64,000 nt of DNA from Typha latifolia. Taxonomy: Eukaryota; Streptophyta; Magnoliopsida; Poales; Typhaceae. The notes under the pieces are model-generated. The model was given only the letters and a program-made list of their open reading frames with translations. It did not search any database and was not told the DNA's origin. Positions 1 through 12,180 of this stretch are shown here, in pieces; the stretch's first letter is position 1, and each line of letters starts with the position of its first letter. The stretch lies in NCBI GenBank assembly GCA_019914945.1, contig CM034109.1:4154001-4218000 (forward strand), given 5' to 3'. The translations under genes were made by a program, and so were the position numbers.

Positions 1-853
1 ACTTTGAAATTAATCTTCTTTTGGCTCTTCCACTTTATTTTTCCTTGGAGATGAAGACAAGTTCCTAAATCAAAGTAGTCAACTTTCTTCCTCGTCTAAG
101 CAATTGTCTAGAAAACTTTTAAGTGGTATCATACCTTGATCTAGTGAGCCTCAATTGCAAGAGAAGAAGTAAATCACTTTTCCACCAACTAGATCTATTT
201 GTTTTTATGTCAAAATTTGTATGAGTTTGCTTCATTGGAATCTAACACCGACTTTCAGATAGTTGGTTTCAGGTTTATAGCTTATCATAGAAACTACCAA
301 TTCTTTTGAGTATCTTATCTTTGAGTTGTTCTCCAGTTGACAGTGTGTTGGGAAATGGGGCTTGGGTTAGGTGTTGGTTGTTTTTAATGAGGGGTGGATT
401 CATACTTGACCAATGCAGACACGTACATGACAAAATAATAGATTAGATATGTGATCTAAGTGTCAAGCCAACTTCTAGTTGTTGATATTTATTTAAGTTA
501 TAGATACATCTTTCAATGATATATGAATGCTTAAACTATTGGTTGAAGTCTAAATCAAATAAAATGGATCCTCTCTATTGCATTAGAAATTCTTTGGGCA
601 TCTTAGAATTGGTAGTTTTGTTTGTCATTTGAGCCCTATGTGAAATACATAGGATTCTTAGATAGTCGTGTCCTAGAGGTATTGGACTCATACATTTGAG
701 AGTGTGGTGATATTAATGTTGGAGATCACGGATCTAGTAGGACTCCTAGGTATTTCCATTGTCATGTTCTTAAGGAGTTTGAACTAGTTTAATCACAAAT
801 TGGAGTTTTGGTTGAACATCTTATAGATGAGTTTGATGCATCCAAATAATGAA
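1..853. other. AT-rich intergenic DNA, nothing recognised
   Basis: No convincing coding frame, RNA gene or terminal repeat is visible. It precedes a reverse-oriented LTR-like sequence and is probably old transposon-derived or intergenic DNA. Confidence 0.4.
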
Positions 854-2700
854 TGTCACGACTCGAAATAGGAATCATAATTGGCCATGTATCTCAATAG
901 GTTTGAAAAACACTATAACTAATTATCTATAATATAACGAAATTCAAAATTTATTTAATAACTCTAATTCAAAAATCATCTAAGACATAAAATACCTAAA
1001 TTATACAATCAATGTCTTCTAAATATCACCAATGCAGCATTTAGCTTTTCAATTTGAAACTAAAAATCAGTATTATATTTGAAAGTGTGAAGTCCAAAAT
1101 TCTAAGTAGAGGTAGAGTTCAGGTGCCCTTGTTCATTTGCCACGCTCACCAGCATCTTAAATAGAAAAAATAGTTTAATGGGCTAACAACTTAGCTCAGT
1201 GAGCGAATCGACCCAAAAGCTAAAAATCATTCTTTATCTAATATGAGATATTAACCAAAGCTCAATATTTAATAACAATAGCTAGCAAGCTTATAAGATG
1301 AATAGAAGGTATAAACCACGAAGATGCAATTTATAAGCTAATATCATGCTCTGCTTTATTATGTAAACATTCTCAATCTCAATAGTGTCAATTGTCTCAG
1401 CTTGGAATTGTGTCCGTGGATTCACATCAACTAGAAGTCACTTCGAGATACACTCGAGTCTTTTCTTTATAGTTGATCTGCCTTAGGTGAACAAGAGGTG
1501 TCACTATGTGATAAACTCAACTTGCTTTTTTCACTAATAATAGAGAGGGATTAAAGTCACCTTAGGGAGATTTCTGGTTTAGCTTAGAACTGTTTTCTAA
1601 CCGTGCTAGAGTTACCTAAATGGATCATGTGGTGATTAGGCATAATCTATTCCCTGGACTTCAAAGTAGACTTGAGTCACCATAGAGAAATGGACGAAGA
1701 ATATCTAGCCTGAGCTTGTTCTCAATGTCCTATCTTTATATAATTTATGTCATTCTAGCTGGTTATGGTCAACAATTTTGCTACTTTGCACAAAGCTAAT
1801 ATGATAATATCATGTTATTGGAATACGAGAAGATAAATATGAGAGTATATTCAGTCACCAAAGGTCTACTTGGTATGGCTTGAATCAAGAATATAAGTGA
1901 AATTCTTGACCTTTACTCTAATAAATACATACTTAAACTCATCAATAAACTAAAGTTCTAGATTTAAATAAAAAAGTTTGGGCCAAAAACTAAAGCCCAA
2001 GGACTTAGTTGTGAGCTATAGGCCTATAGCCCACCTAAATCTAAAATCAAGTTAGGCCAAGGCCCAAACCTAACAATAATAACACTTCGACAAAGGAAGA
2101 GGTTGTCGGCGTGCTCCGTCGCTGACGGTCCACTAAGTTCACACTAGAGGAACTCGTAGCCTCCACGCGTCCCACACAAAGTGAAGGTTGGTCATTGGGA
2201 TGATCGACAATAAGAGCCCCTCCTCGACAAGTCATTGGCCGTAGTGGAGCTTACTCCACCCAGCAAGGCTACTAAAGTAGCAATCATAGGCAACTACACG
2301 AAGAGGGTAACCTGATTAGAAGGTGGTAGACGATCGACATTGACGACGACGATGGCCGAAATGACGGCGAAGCTAGGTACACCACTAATTACTCATTAAA
2401 TTGAAATTAATCATACGGAGTGGAAAAAGACTCACTTGCAATTCTTTTGGTATTACTCGCTCACTCCAGGTATGCATCAATGATCGACTCTGTCGATGGT
2501 AACACTCGGCAAGGAAGAAAAAAAAAAGAAAGGGGAAGGATCCTCCTCGAAGAGAAAATTTGCAAGGTTTAAATAGGGGAAGCACCCGAATTTTACAATG
2601 AATTCTCCCAACGAAATTGTTAGGGGAAATCACTCCCTTTGCATTTTCGAAAGAGAGAAGAAAGTGAACAGTGCCATATAGGGGCACATCCAAATTATAC
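854..2700 (-). mobile_element. Diverged LTR, family D, reverse orientation
   Basis: On the + strand it begins TGTCACGACTCGAAATAGG, nearly the same as the start of the reverse family-D LTRs at 7,955 and 7,875. It keeps the same order of landmarks, for example the segment around 1,415-1,480 matching the GGATCCACATCAA region near 8,545, and the text around 1,190 corresponding to the AGCTCAGTGAG motif near 8,320. The right boundary is uncertain because an unrelated GTGCC-rich repeat starts near 2,700. No target-site duplication could be assigned. It is an older, more decayed relative of the other D copies. Confidence 0.55.
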
Positions 2701-3865
2701 CCAACGATGGTCGTGCCATTGGCATGTGCCGGTCGGCACAAGGTGTGCCACTGGCATATATGGGTGTACCAGTGGCACACCTTTATATGCCATTAACACG
2801 TATTTATAATATTTTTAATAAACCTTTTAAGATAATTAGAGATGTTTTTCAATCTTCAGTATGTCAATCTTTGATTTTTGGTTTAAATATATATATTAAA
2901 ACCTAAAACCTACATTAGTGCTTTATCTTTAGATTATTTTTGTAATAACCTATTTTATTAAAGATAAAGCAATAGTAAAGTATAAATATTATTCAACACA
3001 TAATATTATTGAATACATCCATTAAAACTAATATTAATGATTGAACACTCCATAATATAATTGAATACCCCATGATAAAATTGGATACATAATATTAAAT
3101 GATAATAGTTTAATAATTAAAACTAATATCTAGTTAAATGTAGAATAACGAAGAGGATCAAACACTTTATTTGCCGACACAAAAATAATGCGAGAATATT
3201 ACATTAAATATTGTTGCTATTTTTCAAAACTCATCCACTGATAATATTGCTCGTAACGTCTCACATAGTCTTCATACAAATATGAATTTTATTATTCTCT
3301 TATGATATGATATAAATATTGAACATGCACGGAAACGACCAGTATTGGTATAGGTATAGGCACACCATAAGCATATGCAGATTGTGAATATAGAGTATAA
3401 TAAGGGTGTTGTAGCTCTGGTGGGTGTGATTGATATGCTGCTAATGATGATAAACTCATCATCTTGTGGGTGCCCCTCTCCTAATATTCTGCCGCCTAAA
3501 AATTCAAGCCCTTTATAAAAACAATCTCTTTGAGAAAGTGTAATAAAGATATATGTCTTATCTCCATCATCACCACTACCAGACTGAATCTCGTCATTAT
3601 CACCATCACCATCACCATCATCTTTAGTCTCATCATCATTAATTTTATCTAAGCTTTCTAAATAATCAATTAATCAATTGATTTGATAATGATTGATGAA
3701 AATATTAAAAAAATAATAAAAAGTTCCATGTGGCACAATGACCGGCATGCGGTCGTATCGAACTGACATGGCTCAGCACGGAGGTGTGCCACTAGCACAC
3801 CCCGTGCCAATTGCCGTGCCATTACTAGCACGGAGTGTGCCGACCGGCACGGCCATTCATGATTA
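2700..3865. repeat. Element with GTGCC/GGCAC-rich inverted ends
   Basis: The left end (about 2,705-2,800) and the right end (about 3,720-3,863) both carry many GTGCC...GGCAC palindromes. The right end read on the other strand resembles the left: GTGCCGGTCGGCACA occurs at the left and as the reverse complement at the right. The core is AT-rich and non-coding, with a short (CAT/CAC)n tract near 3,600. This suggests a non-autonomous DNA transposon with long degenerate terminal inverted repeats. Similar GTGCC-rich sequence recurs near 7,625-7,780. Confidence 0.45.
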
Positions 3866-4417
3866 TCCCTAGGTTATTTTTAGTAGATGATATGGTTATA
3901 TGGTTCTATGGAGTGGGTTTTCTGCATTTATGCTTATATCTTTGCAAATACACGAGAATAAACGTTTGGTTAGTGTTTAAATTTGCACAAGAAAATTTTA
4001 TTCCTTAGAATTTTGCTATTCTTATTTTGTAACATTCTTACTCTTAGCACTTAAGGAATGGGCATGTCAGCCATCACATAGATCCATGATTGATACAAGA
4101 GCATCAAAGTTAAGGAAGATCTTAGATTAGACTAATTATATCTAATGATTAATAAAATAATTACCTATTTTCTTAAAATATTATTAAAAGTTATAGTTTT
4201 TTAACATAAGACATGCTAATCCTTGGTCCATAATCATAAATTAAGTTTTAATATCACCAATTTATATGCGCACCATTCAATAATTAAAACAAGAACTTTG
4301 ACAATAATGAAAAAGAGATCAAAACTAATTTTTATATATCTATCTCTAACTCAAGTATATGAACACACATAGATTATGAAATAGCACTGCCCCCTTAGGT
4401 TATCTAAAGTACATAAT

Positions 4418-4678
4418 GTCTTCCATGTATCTATGTTGAGGAAGTATGTGCCTAGTGCAGATCATGTGATCGACTTCGAGCCTTTGGAGATCTAAGAAAA
4501 TCTATCTTATGAGGAGCAACCTGTAGAAATTCTAGAGACTCAGCAAAAAACTCTTCGTAATAGGGTAATCTCCTTCGTGAAGGTTTTATGGCAAAACCAC
4601 AAGCCGGAAGAAGCAACTTGGGAGCGTGAAGATAAAATGAGGGAAAAGCATCCAGAGCTATTTCCTCAATCTTCATAG
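4418..4678 (+). pseudogene. Ty3/gypsy polyprotein C-terminal remnant
   Basis: One frame reads VFHVSMLRKYVPS near its start and KPEEATWEREDKMREKHPEL near its end. These are the usual motifs of the C-terminus of plant chromovirus/Tekay-like integrases. An in-frame TAA (after the FEPLEI segment) breaks it and a TAG closes it at 4,676-4,678. The first part of pol is missing or unreadable upstream. About 50 bp downstream is the GAGGACGAAATTTC purine-rich stretch that normally precedes the 3' LTR of such elements, followed by the LTR at 4,763. This is therefore the 3' end of a degenerate gypsy element on the + strand. Confidence 0.8.
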
Positions 4679-4762
4679 CGTCTATTGCAGTATTATTTTT
4701 TTTATCCTTTCCTTACGCTAATTTTAATTTCGAGGACGAAATTTCTTTTTGTTGGGAATAGT

Positions 4763-6440
4763 TGTCGAATAAAAATAAAAAAAAAAATTTGGGGTTGAGA
4801 GAGGAGGGTGCAAGTGTAGCCCCTCCCCTCTCCCTCTCCGACACGCGACGAAGCGCAGATAAGGGTAGATTTCATCTAATCCGAATCAGATTAGATTTGA
4901 TCCTCTTCTAATCTATAAATTAAAACCCTAATCTCTTCTCTCTCTCTGCTTAACCATCTCAGTCCTCTTCTCTCTCTTCTTCTTGGGCCAAGGCCCGATT
5001 AACCTCATTTTGGAATGGGCCGGGCCAGCAGTAGCCCAGCCCAATCCAATGGGTAAATTTAAACTCATTTTTTAGTTCTTTTGGTTTTTAAATTTTATAA
5101 ATACTATTATTATTCAAATTACAATTTTGATTATTATTTATTATTTAAGATGGTGATTTTTAGTACATGAGCTAGAGATTTGAGATTTCGGTTGTCTTGC
5201 CTAGACTCAGGTGACTGAATTCACTCACATATTTATTTATTATATTTCGTATCTTTGTCAGACCATGTAAATTCTCTGTGTGCAAATTATTTATTTCACC
5301 CTTCCGTGTAAAAATTTAATTGTTGAAATTTTTGTGTGCAAATTATTTATTTCACCCTTCCATGTAAAAATTTAATTGTTGAAATTTCTGTGTGTAAATT
5401 TATTTATTTTATCCGTACTTGCAAAATTTTTAATTGTTATATTTTCTGTATGCATTTAATTATTATATTCAGTGCATCACCATACTTCGTGCAAATATTG
5501 AAATTTGTGAAAATAAAAATGAGACTAGTATTGATACGACTTAGAGAACAGTCTCGGTATAAATCGTTTGTGATTTTCCGTGGTAACTCAAGTCTATCTG
5601 GAAGTCAAGGAGAAAATCCTAAATTAGATCACTGCGGTGACTTTCTTAGGTAACTCTGGCGGGATTAGGGAACAGTCCTAGGATGAATAATAAAATTTCC
5701 TAGGTGACTCTAACTTTTCTCAACGGTTAGAGGAAAAGACAGAGTGTGTTAATCACAGGGTGATACCTTCTAATGACCCGAACCGGATCAGCTATGAAGA
5801 AAAGTTCCAAACGTCATCTCGAGGTGACTTCTAATTGATGTGGATCCATAGAGTTTAGATCTTGAGACACATGGCAGTATAAATATCAAAAGATGTTAAT
5901 ATGTTGAAAACGTGCAAGGTTACAAGTTGTGACATCTCTCTATTGTTATCATTGTTATTATTTAGAAAGCATGCCTATTGCATATTGTTATGGATATTGT
6001 TGCTTTTAGTTTAATTTATTCAGCATTAATATGAATTAAAATTTATTTGGTTTTCGAGTGGATTCGACTCACTGAGCTATAGTTGTTGGCTCATGGGTTT
6101 TATTATTTTTATATTTGTTTATTTATTTCAGGTAATAGTCAGCGGGGCGACTAAGCGAGATGTACCCGGACTCCACCTCCACTTAGGATTCACTATTTAC
6201 CTTTCCACTCTTTTTGATTTTATGCTTTAGATTAGAAGTTTTCTTCATTTAGTTTAGAGACTCAAAAATATTAACATTGTTTTATCTTTATTGCAATTAT
6301 TTATAAAATTTAATAAAGCACATTCTCATTTTATTTATTTATTTTGCCATCGTACACGTAGAGAGTATTAATAAGGCTTCGTGCATCTCAAGCATATTGA
6401 GATGCATGGCCGGTCATGATTCCTATTTTGAGTCGTGATA
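4763..6440 (+). mobile_element. 3' LTR, family D (gypsy)
   Basis: It starts TGTCGAATAAAAAT and ends ...TTTTGAGTCGTGATA. It corresponds along its length to the reverse copies at 7,955-10,207 and 7,875-12,175, for example GATGTGGATCC-containing text near 5,838 and the GGCCGGTCATGATTCC end. The pol C-terminus and purine tract lie immediately upstream, so this is a 3' LTR. It holds an internal tandem duplication of about 55-60 bp (near 5,275-5,450). Terminal CA has decayed to TA. Confidence 0.75.
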
Positions 6441-7869
6441 GATTAGTAATCAACTAATCACAAGATTCAAACAATAGGATAAAACATTTTAACTCACCAT
6501 AATAATTAAATAATAACATTAAAGTAGATAGAGGGGCAGTTGCCCCCTTTGCCCCCTTGGCTCTGCCAGTGAAATCATCTATTTCATTTTTCCTTTCTTC
6601 ATTATTTTGTTGCACTCTATTTTATGTAATTTTTCACATTTTTGGATTTGGGCCTTATTTAGGTTCTATTTAAGGTGTTTTGGATCATTAAGTTAATAAT
6701 TAATTAAGTTTAATGGTATCTATAATGGCAAGATACTCTTCTAACGATGGTTATGTTCTTTGAGCAAGAATTTCTGTCAAGAAGGCTTCTTCCTCTTTTT
6801 ACTTCATGTAAAGTATCACAGATTGTAAGGCCTTACTAAGGATTTTCCATGATATTTTGTCTCTTCTAATGTCTTTCCTATCTCCCTTCTTTCATGTTTC
6901 CTTTTTCACAATGCTACCCTCTTCTCTGGCTTCCAGACTCTAAGGATTCCTTCCATGGCTGACAATGAGAACAATAACCAATGCCATTACATTCCCTTCA
7001 GTGCTAGTTTTGTGCTAGAGCTTCTCGGTAGCCATCATGTTCCATAATACTAGTGTGGAACCCTATGTGAATCACTCCTCTTAAAATTCAACATTTTGAT
7101 GTAGATTTTAGCAAGATCATTGTTATAATCTGATTACATGGGTTAAGTCAGTCGAGTCGGTTGAGTTAAGTCAAGTCAAATTGAGTTAGTTAGTTAGTTT
7201 TATTTTATTGTCTTTTAGACCTAAGCATAGTAATAGTCAAATAGAAAGATTCAATACATACTATCAAATAATTTTCCTTTCTCTTTGATTTCTATGTTTT
7301 GAAGAGTATTTCCCAAAGGTCTAGCACAAAATGCTAGATCTATATAGAATGATTCTGACAAATGATAGATCTAGACATCTAGCTTCAATTTACTATATCT
7401 AAGATGATTAATTTCGGATTTGGTTTCTGAACAATAGAAAATAGAAGAGAAAATAAGAAAATTATATCTTTTGATGAGATTTGAAGCTCTTCCCATCATT
7501 GGATTGACCTTCTTTCCTAGGTCTTTCTTTCTCCTCATTTTCTTCTTTTTGGTTTGGGAAATAAACCTACAGGAAAAGGGATCTCAAAAAGGGGATTCTT
7601 TGAGTAAGCAAAATAGGTAGAGATGGCACTCAGGACATGCCAGTCAATGTCCTGCATGTATTAGACGATACGAGCAATACAAGTAATGGCACACGCCAAC
7701 ACGCGACAGCACATATCGATATGGAGCGGGAGTACCATTGGCGTGCCTCGGCCACGTACCAGCATACTGACAGCCATGGCAATCCTTGAAAGATATCAGT
7801 GTCATCTTCAGCCTTTCAAAGAGTGGTTACATAACAAGTTGTTCCAGACAAGAAGAAAAAAAATTTATG
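6441..7869. other. Intergenic DNA, no gene seen
   Basis: No coding frame with recognisable content. A GTGCC-type repeat patch lies around 7,625-7,780, related to the ends of the 2.7-3.9 kb element. The rest is AT-rich DNA. Confidence 0.4.
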
Positions 7870-7874
7870 ACAAC

Positions 7875-10800
7875 AGTTACGACCCGAAATATGAATCATG
7901 ATCGGCCATGCATCTCAATATGCTTGAGATACACGAAGCCTTATTAATACTTTCTGTCACGACCCAAAATAGGAATCATGACCGGCCATGCATCTCAATA
8001 TGCTTGAGATGCACGAAACCTTATTAATACTCTCTACGTGTACGATGGCAAAATAAATAAACAAAATGAGAATGTGCTTTATTAAATTGTATAACTAATT
8101 GCAATAAAGATAAAACAATGTTGAAGTTTTTGAGTCTCTAAACTAAATAAATAAAACTTCTAATCTAAAGCATAAAATCTAAAAGAGCGGAAAGGTAAAT
8201 AGGTGAATCCTAAGTGGAGGTGGAGTCCTGGTACATCTCGCTCAGTCACCCCGCTGACTATTACCTGAAATAGATAAACAAATACAAAAACAATAGAACC
8301 CATGAGCCAACAACTATAGCTCAGTGAGTGGAATCCACTCACTAACCAAATAATTTTAAATCATATTAATGCTGAATAAATTAAATTAAAAGCAACAATA
8401 TCCATGACGATATGCAATAGGCATACTCTCTAAATAATAACAATAAAGAGATGTCACAACTTGTAATCTTGCACGGTTTCAACATATTAATATCTTTTCA
8501 ATATTTATGCTGTTATATGTCTCAATGGGTCTAAACCCTGTGGATCCACATCAATTAGAAGTCATCTCGAGATGACGCTCAGGACTTTTCTTCATAGCTG
8601 ATCCGGTTAGGGTCATCAGAGGGTATCACCCTGTGATCAACACACTCTGTCTTTTCCTCTAACCGTTGAGAAAAGTTAAGAGTCACCTAGGAAATTTTCT
8701 CATTCGTCCTAGGACTGTTCCCTAACCCCGCCAGAGTCACCTAAAAAAGTCACCGCAGTGATCTAATTTAGAACTTTCTCCTGGACTTCCAGATAGACTT
8801 GAGTTACCACGGAAAATCGCAAGCGATTTATACCGGGACTGTTCTCTAAGTCGTACCAATACTAGTCTCATTTTTCTTTTCACAAATTTTAATATTTGCA
8901 CGAAATATGATGATGCACTGAATATAATAATTAAATGCACACAGAAAATATAACAATTAAATTTTCGCATGTACGGATGAAATAAATAACTTTGCACACA
9001 GAAATTGCAACAATTTAATTTTTTTTACACGTAAGGATGAAATAAATAAATTGCACACAGAAAATTTACATGGTCTGACTAAGATACAAAATACAATAAA
9101 ATAAATATGTGAGTGAACTCACTCACCTGAGTCTAGGTAAGACAACCGAAATCTCAAATCTCTAGCTCACGTACTAAAAATCACCACCTTAAATAATAAA
9201 TAATAATCAAATTTTTAATTTGAATAATAACAATATTTCTAAGATTTAAAAAAAAACTAAAAGAAAAACTAAAATGGGTTTAACCCACCTATTGGATTGG
9301 GCTGGCCTGCTATTGGCCCGGCCCAATCCAAAAAGAAACCAATTAAATCGGGTTGGGTCGAGGCCCAGCCAAATTAATTGAATTGGGCTCGGGCTAACCC
9401 GCAGCCCACCAAATAAGTGGTTCGGTTCGGGTCGGGTTTGTGGATCCGAAATCCAAACCCGAACCGAACCCGACTTAAAAGGAAAAGGGGTTGGCTTGGG
9501 TTTAACCCGAGCCCAGCCAACCCTTTTCTTCCCTCTCACGACTGACGCGAGAAGAGGACTGAGGGAGAGGGTGACCGCCGGCGACCCATTCTCGACCACT
9601 TTCAATCTCTCCTCTCCCTCTCTCTCTCTCTCTCTCTCTTCATCGTCCTCACGAGGTGGAGGAAAACTCACCACCGACAGCCGACGCCGAGGTTGGCGTT
9701 GATTGGAGCCACGAGGGCTCCCTAGAAAACATCACCGACACTGGCTTGGAGCACAAAGCCTCCGGTGACGATGCGATTGCGACCCGAAGTCGCCGGCCGG
9801 CCTGATTTGTCGAAAAGGCCGAAATCCTCGAATTAGGTATTTCTAATATATCTCTTTAAATTTAAATTAAACTAGAGGGATGAGAGAGGGCTCACAGGGG
9901 AGGAGTGTGGTGGTCCTAATTTCCTCCGGCGATGCTTCGGCGATCCCATTCCACAGCAACAACTCCGACGGTGAGAGCAAATAAGAAAACGAAGGAGGGG
10001 AAGGAGGCTGAGGGGGTTGTAAGGAGAGAGAGAGAGGATTAGGGTTTAATTTATAGATTAGAAGGGAAATCCAGACCTAATCCAATCTGGATTAGGCGCG
10101 ATTTCTCTCTGCGCCTAGTCGTGTGCCGGAGAGGGGAGGGACTGCACGTGCAGAGCACGTGCACCCTCCTCTCTCAACCCTAAATTTTTTTTTTTCTAGT
10201 TCTGACACTTTCTACGTGTACGATGCCAAAATAAATAAATCTTCTAATCTAAAGCATAAAATCCAAAAAAGCGGAAAAGTAAATAGGTGAATCCTAAGTA
10301 GAGGTGGAGTCCGGGTACATCTCGCTTAGTCACCTCGCTAACTATTACCTAAGATAGATTATAAATACAAAAAAAAAGAATCCATGAGCTAACAACTATA
10401 GCTCAGTGAGTAGAATCCACTTGAAAACCAAATAAATTCTAAATTATATTAATGTTGAATAAAATTAAATTAAAAACAACAATATCCATAACAATTTGTA
10501 ATAAGCATGCTCTTTAAATAATGACAATGATAACAATAGAGTCACAACTTGTAATCTTGCACAGTTTCAACGTATTAACATCTTTTCAATATTTATACTG
10601 TCATATGTCTCAATAGGTCTAAACCCTGTGGATCCACATCAACTAGAAATCACCTCGAGATAATGCTCAGGATTTTTCTTCATAGCTGATCCGGTTAGGG
10701 TCATCAGATGGTATCATCATGTGATCAACACATTCTGTTCTTTTCACTAACCGCTGAGAGAAGTTAGAGTCACCTACGAATTTCTCATTCATCCTAGGAC

Positions 10801-12175
10801 TGTTCCCTAACCCCGCCAGAGTCACTTAAGAAAGTCACCGCAATGATCTGATTTAGGACTTTCTCCTGAAATTCCAGATAGACTTGAGTCACGGAAAAAT
10901 CGTAAACGATTTATACCGGACTGTTTCACTGAGTCGTACCAATACTAGTCTCGTTTTTCTTTTCACTAATTTCAATATTTGCATAAAGTATGGTAATGCA
11001 CTGAGTATAATGATTAAATAAACACAGAAAATATAACAATTAAATTTTGCACGTACGGATGAAATAAATAAATTTACACACAGAAAATTTACATGGTCCG
11101 ACAAAGGTACGAAATATAATAAAATAAATATGTGAGTGAACCCACTCACCTGAGTCTAAGCAAGACAACTGAATCTCAAATCTCTAGCTTACGTGCTAAA
11201 AATCACCACCTTTAATAATAAATAACAATAACATTTTTAATTAAAAAAATATTAAAAAAATTTCTACAATTTAACTCAAAAATTAATAATTTGGGCCAAA
11301 ATAAGCCCAAATCAGTTGAGCTGGGCTGTAGTTGGCCCACAGCCCACCCAACCAACACTTAAATGGATTAGACCCAAGGCCTAATCCAATTAACTAATGG
11401 AACCGGGTCAGGTTCCTTGGATTCGGATCCAACCCGACCTGAATCCAACGACTTAATAGGAGAAAGCCAAACTCGGGTTGCCCGAGTCTGTCTTCTCCAA
11501 GCCGGAGAGAGAGAGAGAAGAGGAAAAGAGAGAAAGGAAGATGCCGGCGGTTCGCCGGCCGCGCCCTTAGCTCCCCAACACCCACACGGTGCCGCCGTCC
11601 TCGCGAGGTGGAGGAGAACCCGCGAACGGTGATTGATCCCATGGCTAACAGCGACCGGAGCCACGAGGGCTCCAACGGTGAATGCCCCGGCACGAGGCCA
11701 ACGGCAAGATGCTTCTAGATGGAGCGGCAGCGACCCGAAGCCGCCGGCCGGCCTGATTTGCCGGTGAAGCCGAAGAACCCAAATTACGTATTTTCATTTT
11801 ACCCTATTAATCTTTAATTAAATTTGAGGGGTGGGAGAAGGCTTACCAAGGAGTCACGTGGTGGTCTCCGATGGTTCCGGCGGCGCTCCGGCAGGCCGAT
11901 TCCATGGCATGACTCCGACGGTGAGGAAGAAGAAAGCGAAAGAGGGGAGGAAGAAGAGAGAGAAGGGGGCTGAGGTGGTTAAGCAGAGAGATAGAAGGGA
12001 TTAGGGTCTTAATTTATAGATTAAAAGAAAATCCATATCTAATTTGATCTGGATTAGGCGTGATTTCTCCCTGCGCCTCGTCGCATGCCGGAGAGGGAGA
12101 GGGGAGGGAGTTGCACGTGCAGAGCACATGCACCCTCCACTCTCAACCCCCTTTTATTTTTTTTTGGTTCTTACA
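7875..12175 (-). mobile_element. Solo LTR, family D, hosting a second solo LTR
   Basis: The outer LTR consists of 7,875-7,954 plus 10,213-12,175 and is interrupted by the inner LTR. The 5-bp direct repeat ACAAC flanks it exactly (7,870-7,874 and 12,176-12,180), which is the target-site duplication. No internal retroelement domain is present, so it is a solo LTR left by LTR-LTR recombination. Read on the - strand it starts TGTAAGAACC and ends in a decayed form of GTCGTGACA. Its start (right side here) contains a polypurine/CT-rich block with GAGAGAGAG runs. Confidence 0.85.
7955..10207 (-). mobile_element. Solo LTR, family D, nested inside its own kind
   Basis: It begins TGTCACGACCC and ends TAGTTCTGACA on the + strand (TG...CA). 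The 5-bp duplication CTTTC flanks it (7,950-7,954 and 10,208-10,212). It is 2,253 bp and aligns by eye with the outer LTR it interrupts: the text TACGTGTACGATG follows the duplication on the right and also occurs inside the inner LTR near 8,034. Better preserved ends than the outer copy mean it inserted later. Confidence 0.88.
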
Positions 12176-12180
12176 ACAAC

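Noticed and set aside
5275..5450. CRISPR-like direct repeats
   Set aside because: A short tandem duplication within a plant LTR, with no regular spacers.
9246..9702. Overlapping frames of 142 and 68 codons
   Set aside because: They lie wholly inside a solo LTR with a CT-rich block and have no protein-like motif.
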